Part shown: piece after piece, positions 25,709 to 35,144 of the stretch | Position numbering within the stretch: position 1 is the stretch's first letter | Layout: each line of letters opens with the position of its first letter | DNA from: Chitiniphilus purpureus | Lineage (GTDB): Bacteria > Pseudomonadota > Gammaproteobacteria > Burkholderiales > Chitinibacteraceae | Assembly (NCBI RefSeq): GCF_025642115.1 | Contig: NZ_CP106753.1 | Location: 1,759,501 to 1,823,500 of the forward strand | Reading direction: 5' to 3' | Length of the DNA: 64,000 nt | Notes under the pieces: model-generated | The model's database searches: none | What the model was told of the DNA's origin: nothing | Seen by the model: only the letters and a program-made list of their open reading frames with translations | Translations under genes and position numbers: made by a program

Positions 25709-26596
25709 ATGGCCACCCCTGGGTTGAGCACCCGTACCGCCTACCTGTTCGTTGCGCCGTGCGCGGCGGTGTTCGCCGTCTTCACGGTCTGGCCGATGCT
25801 GTACAACGGCTGGCTGGCCTTCCAGGATTATTTCGTCGCCGAGCGTGCCGCCGCCTGGAATGATTTCGCCAACTTCGTGCTGCTGGCCGAATCGCCACGC
25901 TTCCATGTTGCGCTGCGTAATTCGCTCCTGATGCTGCTGACCGTGCCGGCGATCCAGGCCGGCGGAATGGGGCTGGCGCTGCTGGTGCACCGCCCGCTCG
26001 CCGGGGTCACCGTGTTCCGCGCCATCTACTATCTGCCGGTGGTGATCACGATTTCGATCGCCGGCATTGTCTGGCGCTACGTATTCCACTACGACGGCGT
26101 GCTCAATTGGGCGCTGGTGACGCTGGGGGTGATGCCGCAGGGCGCCGGGCCGCAGTGGCTGAGCCAGCCCGGTTGGGCGCTGTTCGCGGTGATGGCCTTT
26201 TCATTCTGGAAGTACGTGGGTTACTACATGGTGCTCTACCTGGTCGGGCTTGCGGCGGTGCCGCGCGAGCTGACCGAGGCGGCGGTGCTGGACGGCGCCG
26301 GGCCCTGGGCGCGTTTCCGGCATGTCACCTGGCCGCTGCTGGCGCCGGTCACGGTGCTGTGCACGCTGCTTGCCACCATCGGCGCGCTCAAGACCTTCCA
26401 GGAGGTATTGGTGCTCACCGGCGGCGAAAGCGACAGCGGCACGACGCTGCTGTTCGTCTACCAATCAGCGTTCTTCGGCTTCAATTTCGGCGTGGCCGGT
26501 GCCGCGGCACTGCTGTTCACGCTGCTGTGCCTGGGCATTGCCGCCGTGCAGCTGCGGCTGCTGGGCCGGCACAACCCGTTCGCGAGGGGGCAATGA
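25709..26596 (+). CDS. Sugar ABC transporter permease (MalF/UgpA type)
   Basis: This 295-residue protein has six membrane helices. It begins LSTRTAYLFVAPCAAVFAVFTVWPMLYNGW, typical of the CUT1 family, and has the EAA loop ELTEAAVLDGAGPWARFRHVTWPLL that contacts the ATPase. It forms a heterodimer with the next permease, which its stop codon overlaps (ATGA). No solute-binding protein or ATPase gene is adjacent, so the importer is incomplete here. The substrate is unknown; oligosaccharides are usual. Confidence 0.92.
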   Translation: MATPGLSTRTAYLFVAPCAAVFAVFTVWPMLYNGWLAFQDYFVAERAAAWNDFANFVLLAESPRFHVALRNSLLMLLTVPAIQAGGMGLALLVHRPLAGVTVFRAIYYLPVVITISIAGIVWRYVFHYDGVLNWALVTLGVMPQGAGPQWLSQPGWALFAVMAFSFWKYVGYYMVLYLVGLAAVPRELTEAAVLDGAGPWARFRHVTWPLLAPVTVLCTLLATIGALKTFQEVLVLTGGESDSGTTLLFVYQSAFFGFNFGVAGAAALLFTLLCLGIAAVQLRLLGRHNPFARGQ

Positions 26597-27420
26597 TGCA
26601 ACGCTGGCCGGTGGTGTGCGCCCGCTATGCCGGGATGGCGTTGTTTGCCATGTTCACGCTGTTCCCGTTCCTATGGGCCCTGTCGGTCGGGCTGTCGACC
26701 GATCCATCGGGGATCTGGCATTTCCCGGCGGCCTTTGTCCCGGTCGAACCGGGGGCCTATTGGTTCAAGCGCGTGTTCGCCGAGATGCCGTTCCTGCGCT
26801 ATGTGGGCAATTCGCTGCTGTTGTCGGCACTGACGGTGGCGGGGGTGCTGGCATTGACGGTGCCGTGCGGTTACGCATTGGCACAGCTGCGCTTTCCGGG
26901 GCGCCGCGTGCTGTTCGGCGCCATGCTGCTCACGCTGACCCTGCCCTCGGAAGTGGCCATCGTCCCCAACTTTGTCACCATTTCCAGGCTCGGTCTGGTG
27001 GACAGCCATCTGGGCGTGGTATTGCCCAATCTGGCCAGCGCCTTCGGGGTGTTCCTGATGAAGCAGAGCTTCGAGCAGTTGCCTGCCGAGGTGATCGACG
27101 CTGCGCGCGTCGATGGCGCGGGCGAGTGGCAGGTGCTGCTGCGCGTGGCAGCGCCGCTCAACCTGCCGGCGATCGGCACGCTGGCGATCTTCACGCTGGT
27201 CACCGCCTGGAACGATTACCTGTGGCCGGCCGTGGTACTGACCACCCGTACCAGGCTGCCGATCTCCGTCGGCGTGTTCAACGATCTGACCGGTCCGTTT
27301 GCCGTATCGACCAGCCTGGTGATGGCCGCTGTGGTGATGGCGGTGGTGCCGGTGATCGTGCTGTTCGCGCTGACCCAGCGCTTCTTCCTGGCGCCGCAGG
27401 CGTTGCCAATGCGCGGCTGA
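26593..27420 (+). CDS. Sugar ABC transporter permease (MalG/UgpE type)
   Basis: This 275-residue protein has six membrane helices and the MalG-type EAA loop LPAEVIDAARVDGAGEWQVLLRVAAPL. WNDYLWPAVVL near the end is also typical. The start ATG overlaps the upstream stop. It completes the membrane core of a CUT1 sugar importer with the preceding gene. No ATPase follows; the downstream genes are convergent and unrelated. A shared ATPase (MsiK-like) elsewhere would be needed. Confidence 0.92.
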   Translation: MMQRWPVVCARYAGMALFAMFTLFPFLWALSVGLSTDPSGIWHFPAAFVPVEPGAYWFKRVFAEMPFLRYVGNSLLLSALTVAGVLALTVPCGYALAQLRFPGRRVLFGAMLLTLTLPSEVAIVPNFVTISRLGLVDSHLGVVLPNLASAFGVFLMKQSFEQLPAEVIDAARVDGAGEWQVLLRVAAPLNLPAIGTLAIFTLVTAWNDYLWPAVVLTTRTRLPISVGVFNDLTGPFAVSTSLVMAAVVMAVVPVIVLFALTQRFFLAPQALPMRG

Positions 27421-27432
27421 GCCGGCAGGCCG

Positions 27433-27759
27433 CTAGCGGGAGGACGACGCGTCGTCGATCTGCTCCACCTGCAAAAGCGGCGGCAGCGTGCCGCCGCCGG
27501 GCGCGCGCAGCACAGTGCCCGAGACCGTGACCTGCCGGCGCTGCCAGCGTTGCAGCGCCTCCGGCGGCACGCCGTGCAGCGCCCACGGCCCGGCAGCGCG
27601 CGTATCCAGCAGCACGGTGGCCTTGGGGGCGCTGCCCTTGAGCAGCAGCATGCCCGTCAGGTTGATGCGGCTGCCCACGGCCGGCTTGGCAGCGCAGGCG
27701 CTCAGCAGCGGTGCCGCAGCCAGCGCGGCAACCAGGGTCCAGCGTAGCAGCGCGTTCAT
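27433..27759 (-). CDS. Small lipoprotein coupled to the M30-type peptidase gene
   Basis: This 108-residue protein has the lipoprotein signal LVAALAAAPLLSAC with lipobox LSAC. The mature part holds a beta-rich stretch, INLTGMLLLKGSAPKATVLLDT, and VTVSGTVLRAPGGGTLPPLLQVEQI. I do not recognise the family. Its ATG overlaps the stop of the peptidase gene by four bases, so both are translated together and may act together at the cell surface or periplasm. Confidence 0.65.
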   Translation of the reverse strand: MNALLRWTLVAALAAAPLLSACAAKPAVGSRINLTGMLLLKGSAPKATVLLDTRAAGPWALHGVPPEALQRWQRRQVTVSGTVLRAPGGGTLPPLLQVEQIDDASSSR

Positions 27760-29456
27760 TGCACCACCACGCTCAACGACAACCCGGCCGGCACCGGCAT
27801 CACTGCCTCGAAACGGTCGGTGTTCGGCCGGCGCACGAGCGGGAAATGCGCATAGGGCTGCAGCTGCAGCGGTGCGGCCGCCGGCAGCACACGCTTGTGC
27901 GCATAGTCCGGCCCGTTGATCGCGGGCAGCGTATAGCCGCTGTCGCGCCGTTCCGGATAGCCGTGCAGCGCCGGCGCACCGTTGGCGGGCAGCAGTGCGA
28001 TCACCGTGGCCCAGCGCCGCAGTGCATCGGCAAGGCCGGTGCCGCCGGCCTGCCGGATGGCGTTGTCGAGCATGGCCACTGAATCGGTCGACGATTTGTT
28101 GCGCAACAGCCCCTGGTAAAAGCCGATGCCATGGTGGCGCAACAGATAGGCGCCGAAGCTGGCGGCGACGTTGTAGCTGAAACAGAGCGAGCCGGTGTCG
28201 CCGATCCAGCGTGTGAGGCTGCAGTTGAAGCTGCTGTTGGCCAGATAGCCGGGGAAGCTGGTGTCGCGCGCCGCATTGTAGGTGGGGTCGAGTTTCAGCC
28301 CGACGATATCCTCCATCATCAGCGCCGTGCTTTCCTCAAGGAAGGTGTCGAAGCCGTAGTACAGATCGTTGCGCCGGTCGGTGTCGTTGCGGTCGTCGTA
28401 CAGCAGCACGCCGCGCTGGTAGTAATTGATCATGTGTACGAATTCATGCGCCAGCGTACTGACCTGCACCTTGAGACCCGTGTTGCCCTGCACCAGGTAA
28501 AGGGTTTCGGTGTCCATGAAGAACGAGAGCGCCTCGTTGCTGTACTGCAACTCGGGATCGTTGTCGTCGCGGATGAAATTGTTGACGCTCCAGAAGTAGC
28601 CCAGCAAGCCGTATGGCGCGCCGTCACGGTCGAAGTTGACGAAGACGATGTTCAGTTCCTGCGCGGCGGGGATCAGATCGCTCTGCACATGCTCGCCCCA
28701 TGGTTGGCCGGCAAGGCCGGTCACCATGTTGTAGACCGAGTCGCCGCTGCCGGCGAAGGCGTTCGCCAGCCTGTCCAGCTGGGCATCGCTCACCTTGCCG
28801 GGGCCGTACTCACTGTTCTCCACCCACAGGTTGACGATACGGCCGTCGCCTGCCGTGAGCTTGCGGCGCAAGGTGGTCGTGCGTGTGCTGATCTGGTCGC
28901 CCGTGTCGGTCACGATCCAGTCCCGGCTGTCGCCGATCAGGGCGGCCACTGGCGGTGGGGCGCGGCGGGCGGCCAGCAGGCGGTGCTCGGCCCGGTGCAG
29001 ATGCCGTTTCGGATCGAATTGGCGCACCCGTGCCGGCAATTGGTTGGCGGCGGGCGCGGTGACCGGCAACGACGGATCCCCCTGCTGCTGCGTGGCGCCC
29101 AAGGCAATGCTGGGCATGGCGACCGGTGCGGCGGTGGGGTTGGTGTAGATCAGCGTCACGCTTCTGCCGCGCACGCCGGCAATCGAAACCGGCAGGTTGA
29201 CCCCGGTACTGCCGGTATTGTCAAAACGCCATATGCCGATGCCACTGCCTGCATAGGTCTGGCCATCGACCGCGCCACAGTTGGCACCCGCGCAGTCGGG
29301 CTTGAGTGCCACACCCGCAGTCGGGATCGGCGTCGGCGTAGGCGTCATGGTGCCGCCGCCCACCGGCACGGAACCGCCACCCCCACCGCCGCCGCCACAA
29401 CCGGCCAGCAGGATGGTCAGGATGCCGGCGAAAATGGCGCCGCAGTGCTTGCTCAT
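27756..29456 (-). CDS. Lipoprotein metallopeptidase, M30 (hyicolysin)-like
   Basis: This 566-residue protein has a lipobox (LLAGC, Cys 20) followed by a poly-Gly run and a Thr/Pro linker. The zinc motif HEFVH is at residues 337-341, flanked as in M30 peptidases (LAHEFVHMINYYQR). A downstream FLEESTALMMEDIV holds the likely third ligand, Glu. The first 200 residues are beta-rich and of unknown fold. It is probably an outer-membrane or secreted protease. It stands first in a two-gene operon with the small lipoprotein. The chain length is above that of hyicolysin alone. Confidence 0.78.
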   Translation of the reverse strand: MSKHCGAIFAGILTILLAGCGGGGGGGGSVPVGGGTMTPTPTPIPTAGVALKPDCAGANCGAVDGQTYAGSGIGIWRFDNTGSTGVNLPVSIAGVRGRSVTLIYTNPTAAPVAMPSIALGATQQQGDPSLPVTAPAANQLPARVRQFDPKRHLHRAEHRLLAARRAPPPVAALIGDSRDWIVTDTGDQISTRTTTLRRKLTAGDGRIVNLWVENSEYGPGKVSDAQLDRLANAFAGSGDSVYNMVTGLAGQPWGEHVQSDLIPAAQELNIVFVNFDRDGAPYGLLGYFWSVNNFIRDDNDPELQYSNEALSFFMDTETLYLVQGNTGLKVQVSTLAHEFVHMINYYQRGVLLYDDRNDTDRRNDLYYGFDTFLEESTALMMEDIVGLKLDPTYNAARDTSFPGYLANSSFNCSLTRWIGDTGSLCFSYNVAASFGAYLLRHHGIGFYQGLLRNKSSTDSVAMLDNAIRQAGGTGLADALRRWATVIALLPANGAPALHGYPERRDSGYTLPAINGPDYAHKRVLPAAAPLQLQPYAHFPLVRRPNTDRFEAVMPVPAGLSLSVVVQ

Positions 29457-30225
29457 CGTCGTCCCCAGTATTCGGCCTGCCGTGTTGTCCGCTCCGGCTC
29501 AGGTCCGTGTGATATGTGTTTTGTTCTTTGTGCCTGCCAGGGCCGCCACCAGGTGATGCCGCGCGGCGGGCTTGCCGCAGTGGCAATCGCCTGTGCTATC
29601 CGTCGTATTGATCGCCGGCGATGGCCGTGTGGCAGCATGGCATTTCGGAACAGATTGGCCGATGCGCGGGCGAAACGGACTGTCATAAATACCAGGGCGG
29701 AAAAACCACCGGCTGCTGCAAATCAGCCTATTCAACAATTGATCGGATGGTGATTCGGCATTGCCTGTCATGAGACCGTTGCAGGGTGTGCGCTTATTGT
29801 AGCGGTATGGGGATTGGCAGGCCGGCGCCATAAATAAGCAAATTCGAATATAGAGGCGGGCCGGACCCGCTACGGCAAATCAACCCGCGGCACGCCTGCA
29901 ATTGCCAAAGCTGCGGCAACGCGGGTGGAGGCCTTGCAGAGCCTGACGTTGCGGCCTCGCGTGCCGGTGCTGAGCCCGGCCTGCATTGCGCAATGTGGGC
30001 CATCCGTTCCCGGCGCCGGGGTTTGAATGCCGATTCATACAAGACGAGCTTGCGCTGGTGGAAAACCGATGCGATGGCTTTGAAAGCGGATTGGAAGTCT
30101 TTTCGGCTGGTCAGACTTTCAGCAGTCTCCGTCCGTCCAGTGCTCCCCGTGGGCAGCGCATTACGATTTGTGCCAGTTATTCCCTCCGATTATGCTCCAT
30201 CCAAAAACCATCACGGTAACCGGTA
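29457..30225. other. Long intergenic region of 769 bases without a visible gene
   Basis: It lies between divergent genes. The part 29670-29870 is more AT-rich and probably holds the peptidase promoter. Open frames here are short and show no recognisable product. A 12-base palindrome (CATTGCGCAATG) lies at 29984-29995. A likely promoter for the GGDEF-EAL gene is at 30168-30196. An unannotated small RNA cannot be excluded. Confidence 0.4.
30168..30196 (+). promoter_or_regulatory. Likely promoter of the GGDEF-EAL gene
   Basis: TTGTGC (30168-30173) and TATGCT (30191-30196) are 17 bases apart. They lie 30 bases before the GTG start. Confidence 0.5.
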
Positions 30226-32619
30226 GTGCTGCAAAACCTCTTTTACCGCGCCAGGGAGTTTTATCGCGAAAACCGTCTTGCCTGGCGCATGGTGGCGGCG
30301 GTGATCGTGATCGGCCTGCTGGTGACCGCATCGTTGACGGTGATTCTGGTGCGGATCGAATACCAGCGCAGCCTGGCCCGGGTCGAAGCCGACCTTGATA
30401 CCCTGTCCAGCAGCGTGCGGCCGCAATTGGCGGTCAATCTGTGGCTGGTCAATACCGAGGCGGTGCGCACGCAGCTGCATTCGTTGCTGCAGACCAAGGT
30501 GATCGGCTGGGCACGCTTGGTGGAGCCGGACGGCACCCGCTATGAGGTCGGCCGTCTGCCGGCCAGCCATGTGGGGGTGATCCGCAAGCGCTACATGGTG
30601 GAGTACGAACATCCGCTGACGCATCGCAACGTGCCGCTGGGCGAGCTGGAGCTTGTGAATTCGCTCGAAGGGCTGCAATCGCTGCTGGTGGTCCAGCTGG
30701 GCCGCATGCTGCTGTTGCTCGGCTCGGGCATGATGACGGCCGCGCTCTGCTTCCTGTGGCTGTATCACCGGCTGATCGCGCGCCACCTTTCCCATATCGC
30801 CGACTACACGCGCCGTTTCAACTACGAGCGCATGACCGCACCGCTGGTGCTGTCGCGCGGGCACAGTGGCCAGGACGAACTGCAGACGCTGACCGACGCC
30901 ATCAACACCATGCGGCGCAACCTGCTGATCGGCAATGCGCAGCGCGACGAGGCGCAGCAGGCCATGCTGCGCGAGAAGGAGTTGGCCGAGGTGACGCTGC
31001 GTTCGGTCGCCGATGCCATCCTGACCACCACCGCCGACGGACGCGTCAAGCTGCTCAACACCGCCGCCGAACGGCTGATCGGCTGGACCTTTGCCGAAGC
31101 CCGCGGCCGCCCCATCACTGAGATCGTGGTCACGCTGGATGACACCGGCGAAGCGGACTTCGCCTCGCTGCTGCAACTGGCGCAGATCGGCGCCCTGCCG
31201 CCGGGCGCGGTCAAGACCACCATCACCAACCGGCTGGGCGAGCACTACCGCGTCGAGATGGCGATCGTGCAGATCGGCGATACCGACGGCGGTACCGGCT
31301 TCGTGGTCGCGTTGCACGATATCAGCGCCGCCGAGGCACTGACCGCGCGTCTTGCCTATCAGGCGATGCACGATGAGCTGACCGGGCTGACCAACCGGCG
31401 GGGCTTCATGAACGCGCTGACGCTGGCGCGCGACCTGGTGCAGGAATACGGCGACGCGCGGGTGGTGATGCAGCTGGACCTGGACCAGTTCAAGCTGGTC
31501 AACGATACCTGCGGCCATCAGGCCGGCGACGAGCTGTTGCGCCAGCTGGCGCAGCAGCTGCAGGAAGTGCTGCCCAAGGGCGTGCTGGTCGGGCGGCTCG
31601 GGGGCGATGAGTTCGGCTTCCTGCTCGATACTGCCAACGAGGCCGAGGCCCAGCAGGTGGCCCGCAACGTGCTGCTGGCGCTGGAGCAGTATCGTTTTGT
31701 CTGGACCGGGCGGCCGTTCGTGGTGACCGGCAGCATGGGGCTGGTGCGGATGGATCGCGAGATCTGCGAGCCGCAGGAAGTGATGAGCTGCGCCGATGTC
31801 GCCTGCTATGCGGCCAAGGAGGCCGGGCGCAACCGCTTCGCCTGGTACCGCGGTGCCGAGGAGAACCTGGAAGGGCGCCACAACGAGCTGCAGCTGCTGG
31901 CCACGCTGCGCCAGGCGGCCGAGCAGGACTGGTTCCGGCTGCATTTCCAGCCCATCGTGCCGGCGCGGCCCGAGCTGGGGGCGGGCCACCACGAAGTACT
32001 GCTGCGGCTGGTGGAGCCGCACGGGCGCATGGTACCGCCCGGGGCATTCATTCCGGCCGCCGAGCGCTACGACCTGATGGCCACCATCGACCGCTGGGTG
32101 ATCGCACACGTGCTGGACGTGCTGCGGCGGCAGCCCGAGCAGGTCTCGCTGTCGGTCAATCTGTCCGGCAAGTCGCTCAACCGGCAGACGCTGGCCTTTG
32201 TGCTGGAGCGGCTGGACGAGGCGCATGTGACACCGGGACGGCTGTGCTTCGAGATCACCGAGACCAGCGCCATCGCCAACATCCACGAATCGACGCAGTT
32301 CATCGAAGCGCTGCGCGAGCGCGGCTGCCGCTTTGCGCTGGACGATTTCGGCAGCGGTTTCTCGTCGTTCACCTACCTGAAGAATCTGCCGGTCGACTAC
32401 CTCAAGATCGACGGCAGCCTGATCCGCGACGTGGTCGAGGACGACGTCAGCCGGCAGATGGTGATCGCGGTCAACCGCATCGCCCATGCGATGGGGCGGC
32501 AGACCATCGCCGAATATGTCGAGAGCGAGGCCATCGCCGCGGCGCTACGCGACATCGGCGTCGACTACCTGCAGGGCTACCACATCGGCATGCCGCAGCC
32601 GGAGCTGGCCGCTGTCTGA
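30226..32619 (+). CDS. Membrane GGDEF-EAL protein with PAS domain (cyclic di-GMP turnover)
   Basis: This 797-residue protein has membrane helices near 21-43 and 161-183, with a periplasmic domain between them. A HAMP-like region runs to about 245, then a PAS domain (about 250-375). The GGDEF domain has an intact GGDEF motif at 459-463, and the EAL domain has EVLLR near 590, EITET, and DDFGSGFSS. Both active sites look complete, so it may make and break c-di-GMP. No RxxD inhibitory site stands before GGDEF (GVLVGRL). The start is a GTG with only weak ribosome signals. A protein of this type controls motility or biofilm. Confidence 0.93.
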   Translation: MLQNLFYRAREFYRENRLAWRMVAAVIVIGLLVTASLTVILVRIEYQRSLARVEADLDTLSSSVRPQLAVNLWLVNTEAVRTQLHSLLQTKVIGWARLVEPDGTRYEVGRLPASHVGVIRKRYMVEYEHPLTHRNVPLGELELVNSLEGLQSLLVVQLGRMLLLLGSGMMTAALCFLWLYHRLIARHLSHIADYTRRFNYERMTAPLVLSRGHSGQDELQTLTDAINTMRRNLLIGNAQRDEAQQAMLREKELAEVTLRSVADAILTTTADGRVKLLNTAAERLIGWTFAEARGRPITEIVVTLDDTGEADFASLLQLAQIGALPPGAVKTTITNRLGEHYRVEMAIVQIGDTDGGTGFVVALHDISAAEALTARLAYQAMHDELTGLTNRRGFMNALTLARDLVQEYGDARVVMQLDLDQFKLVNDTCGHQAGDELLRQLAQQLQEVLPKGVLVGRLGGDEFGFLLDTANEAEAQQVARNVLLALEQYRFVWTGRPFVVTGSMGLVRMDREICEPQEVMSCADVACYAAKEAGRNRFAWYRGAEENLEGRHNELQLLATLRQAAEQDWFRLHFQPIVPARPELGAGHHEVLLRLVEPHGRMVPPGAFIPAAERYDLMATIDRWVIAHVLDVLRRQPEQVSLSVNLSGKSLNRQTLAFVLERLDEAHVTPGRLCFEITETSAIANIHESTQFIEALRERGCRFALDDFGSGFSSFTYLKNLPVDYLKIDGSLIRDVVEDDVSRQMVIAVNRIAHAMGRQTIAEYVESEAIAAALRDIGVDYLQGYHIGMPQPELAAV

Positions 32620-32625
32620 CTGCCG

Positions 32626-32650
32626 CCACGCCACGCCACGCCACGCCACG
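32626..32650. repeat. Five tandem copies of CCACG
   Basis: Five uninterrupted pentanucleotide units lie between the end of the GGDEF-EAL gene and a convergent gene. It is outside coding sequence. Confidence 0.95.
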
Positions 32651-32671
32651 CCGCGGTGCGGTGCCGGCCTG

Positions 32672-33574
32672 CTAGTTCAGGCGTTGCCAGTGGCGGGTGC
32701 GATCGTTGAAGAATCCGGACTCGCTGTAGGCACGCTCGATGGTGCCGCGTTCGCGCAGCACGGCGATGCCTTTCTCCAGCGCCTGCGCCACCTTGGCGCC
32801 ATTGGGGGCGGACCGGCTCACGAACAGATGACGGCTGCCCTGCAGGCCGACCTTCACATCGGGAATCGGCAGGAAGCGCTGCTCACCCACACGCAGCGCC
32901 ATATCCGGTGTGGCCTGGAACGGTGCCAGCAGCACATCGGCGCGCCCTTTGGCCACCATGCCGACCATCGAATCCCAGCTCTGGGTCAGCAACACCTTGG
33001 ACATGCCCAGCCCCTGCAGGGTGGTCACATCCGGCCGCCAGCTCTCGGCCACCACCGCGGTCAGCCGCTGCACCGCCGGCAGATCCCTGGCCGCGAGGGC
33101 GGTCGCGTTGCCTGATGCGGTGTAAAGGCCGGCTTCGAATTCACCCTGGCGGATCAGTGGCGCGCTGATGTAGATCTTGTCCTTGATCGACTGCAGATCG
33201 ATCAGCCAGGCGGTATTGCCGCCCAACGTCGCACTGCCGGAGAGGATTTCCCGCAGGAAGCGGCTGTACGAGTCGCTGCTGTGGTCCACCTTGACCAGCC
33301 GCACCGGTGCGCGCAGCCCACCCAGATGCAGCGCCTGCTGGGTCAGCACCAGTTCGATCACGTCGCGGCGCGAACCGGGGCCGGAAAACCGCTCCAGCGT
33401 GAGCGGGTTGCGCTTGCCGATGAAGCGCTGGTAGTCGGTATAGACGTCCTGCTGTGTCAGGATGGTGACGGTTTGGGCGGGATTGCTGTCCGCGCCGGCG
33501 AGGCCCGTCCACAAGGCGCAGCCCAATGCCAGTGCCGCGCGGCGGAGTGACGGAATCAGATGGGCGATGCGCAT
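32672..33574 (-). CDS. Periplasmic solute-binding-like protein, orphan
   Basis: This 300-residue protein has a signal peptide (cut near ALWTGLAGA) and a family-3-like binding fold: LTQQDVYTDYQRFIGKRNPL, SYSRFLREILSGSATLGGNTAWL, SMVGMVAKGRADVLLAPF and a final ERGTIERAYSESGFFNDRT. The last part resembles transporter-like sensing proteins in beta- and gamma-proteobacteria. The ligand is unknown and no transporter genes are adjacent. AGGAG before ATG 33574 sets the start. Confidence 0.75.
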   Translation of the reverse strand: MRIAHLIPSLRRAALALGCALWTGLAGADSNPAQTVTILTQQDVYTDYQRFIGKRNPLTLERFSGPGSRRDVIELVLTQQALHLGGLRAPVRLVKVDHSSDSYSRFLREILSGSATLGGNTAWLIDLQSIKDKIYISAPLIRQGEFEAGLYTASGNATALAARDLPAVQRLTAVVAESWRPDVTTLQGLGMSKVLLTQSWDSMVGMVAKGRADVLLAPFQATPDMALRVGEQRFLPIPDVKVGLQGSRHLFVSRSAPNGAKVAQALEKGIAVLRERGTIERAYSESGFFNDRTRHWQRLN

Positions 33575-33831
33575 GACGGCTCCTGTGGGACCACGGCTGC
33601 ATGATCGCGCCGCGGCTGCAAGCTGACAACCTCGGGGCAGCCATAGGATTGGGCTATCGCCTACATCGAGTTTCCTTATTTGACGCTGGCTCGGCGAAGC
33701 GTCTATCTTTGGCTGCGCCCACATTCTAGTTCGGCGGCGACAGCGTTTGGGATGCGTTGTCGCAGGCGGCGGCGTCGCCGCTGTTCCCTGCCGTTCCCCC
33801 ATTCAATATCGCGTCATACAGGAGACCTCCC

Positions 33832-34434
<603 letters not shown>

Positions 34435-34456
34435 CTTCAAGCAGCGGAACAGGCAC

Positions 34457-35071
34457 GTGGGCGAGATCAACCGGCGCTACTTCGAAAGTCTCATGTCGGA
34501 GCGGAAATTGTCACTCCGTGGCCTGGCCGAGAAGATGGGACTCGGGCATTCCCAGCTGTCCCTGACCTTCTCCGGGTCGCGCAAGCTCACCCTCGAGGAG
34601 GCGGCGCAGCTCTCCCAGATCTTCGGCGAGCCCCTGCATCGGATTGTCGAGAATGCCGGCGTGAGCGTGCGCCCGACCTCCGGTCGGCAGGTGCCGGTAA
34701 TGGGGGCGGTCGCTGGCGATGGCACCGTGGGGCTCTACAGCTCACTGCAGAATGACGGTGCTCCGCTCAGCGTGATCGAACGCATGTTGGCCCCGGAGGA
34801 CCTGCCGGACGATGCCCTTGCTATCCAGTTCCGCACCGTCGGCACGCCGCTCGAATGGCTCGACGGGTCGGTCATGTTCTGCCGCAAGCCGGATCGGGTC
34901 AGCGCCGAATCGTTCGGCCGCCTGAGCCTGCTTAAGATCAAGGATGGGCCCGTGGCCGTCGGCACGATTAAACGCGGCTACCGGGAAGGCACCTATAACG
35001 TGACCGGTCCCTTCCAGCGGGAGAACGTTGTCCTGGAATGGGCGTCGCCGATCCTCATTACCAGGAATTGA
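34457..35071 (+). CDS. XRE-type regulator with S24-like C-terminal domain
   Basis: This 204-residue protein has an N-terminal helix-turn-helix (SLRGLAEKMGLGHSQLSLTFS, KLTLEEAAQLSQIFGEPLHRIV). The rest (VPVMGAVAGDGTVGLY onward) looks like the beta-fold of phage CI or LexA S24 domains. The usual G-S-M-x-P Ser and its Lys are not obvious: the place reads VGTPLEWLDGS. So it is probably not self-cleaving. The GTG start is accepted because no ATG fits. It may be a phage-derived regulator; co-transcription with the peroxiredoxin is possible. Confidence 0.7.
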   Translation: MGEINRRYFESLMSERKLSLRGLAEKMGLGHSQLSLTFSGSRKLTLEEAAQLSQIFGEPLHRIVENAGVSVRPTSGRQVPVMGAVAGDGTVGLYSSLQNDGAPLSVIERMLAPEDLPDDALAIQFRTVGTPLEWLDGSVMFCRKPDRVSAESFGRLSLLKIKDGPVAVGTIKRGYREGTYNVTGPFQRENVVLEWASPILITRN

Positions 35072-35099
35072 TACAGCCTAGCGGCAAGGCGGTCATCGG

Positions 35100-35131
35100 A
35101 AAAAAGCCCCGGCATCCCGCCGGGGTTTTTT
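35100..35131. terminator. Bidirectional Rho-independent terminator
   Basis: A run of A, the stem GCCCCGGC / GCCGGGG, then a run of T. It sits between two convergent genes and can end both. Confidence 0.92.
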
Positions 35132-35144
35132 GCATCCGCCGTGC

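Noticed and set aside
30211..32487. A 758-codon minus-strand frame opposite the GGDEF-EAL gene
   Set aside because: Antisense shadow; composition is abnormal and the plus-strand gene has clear domains.
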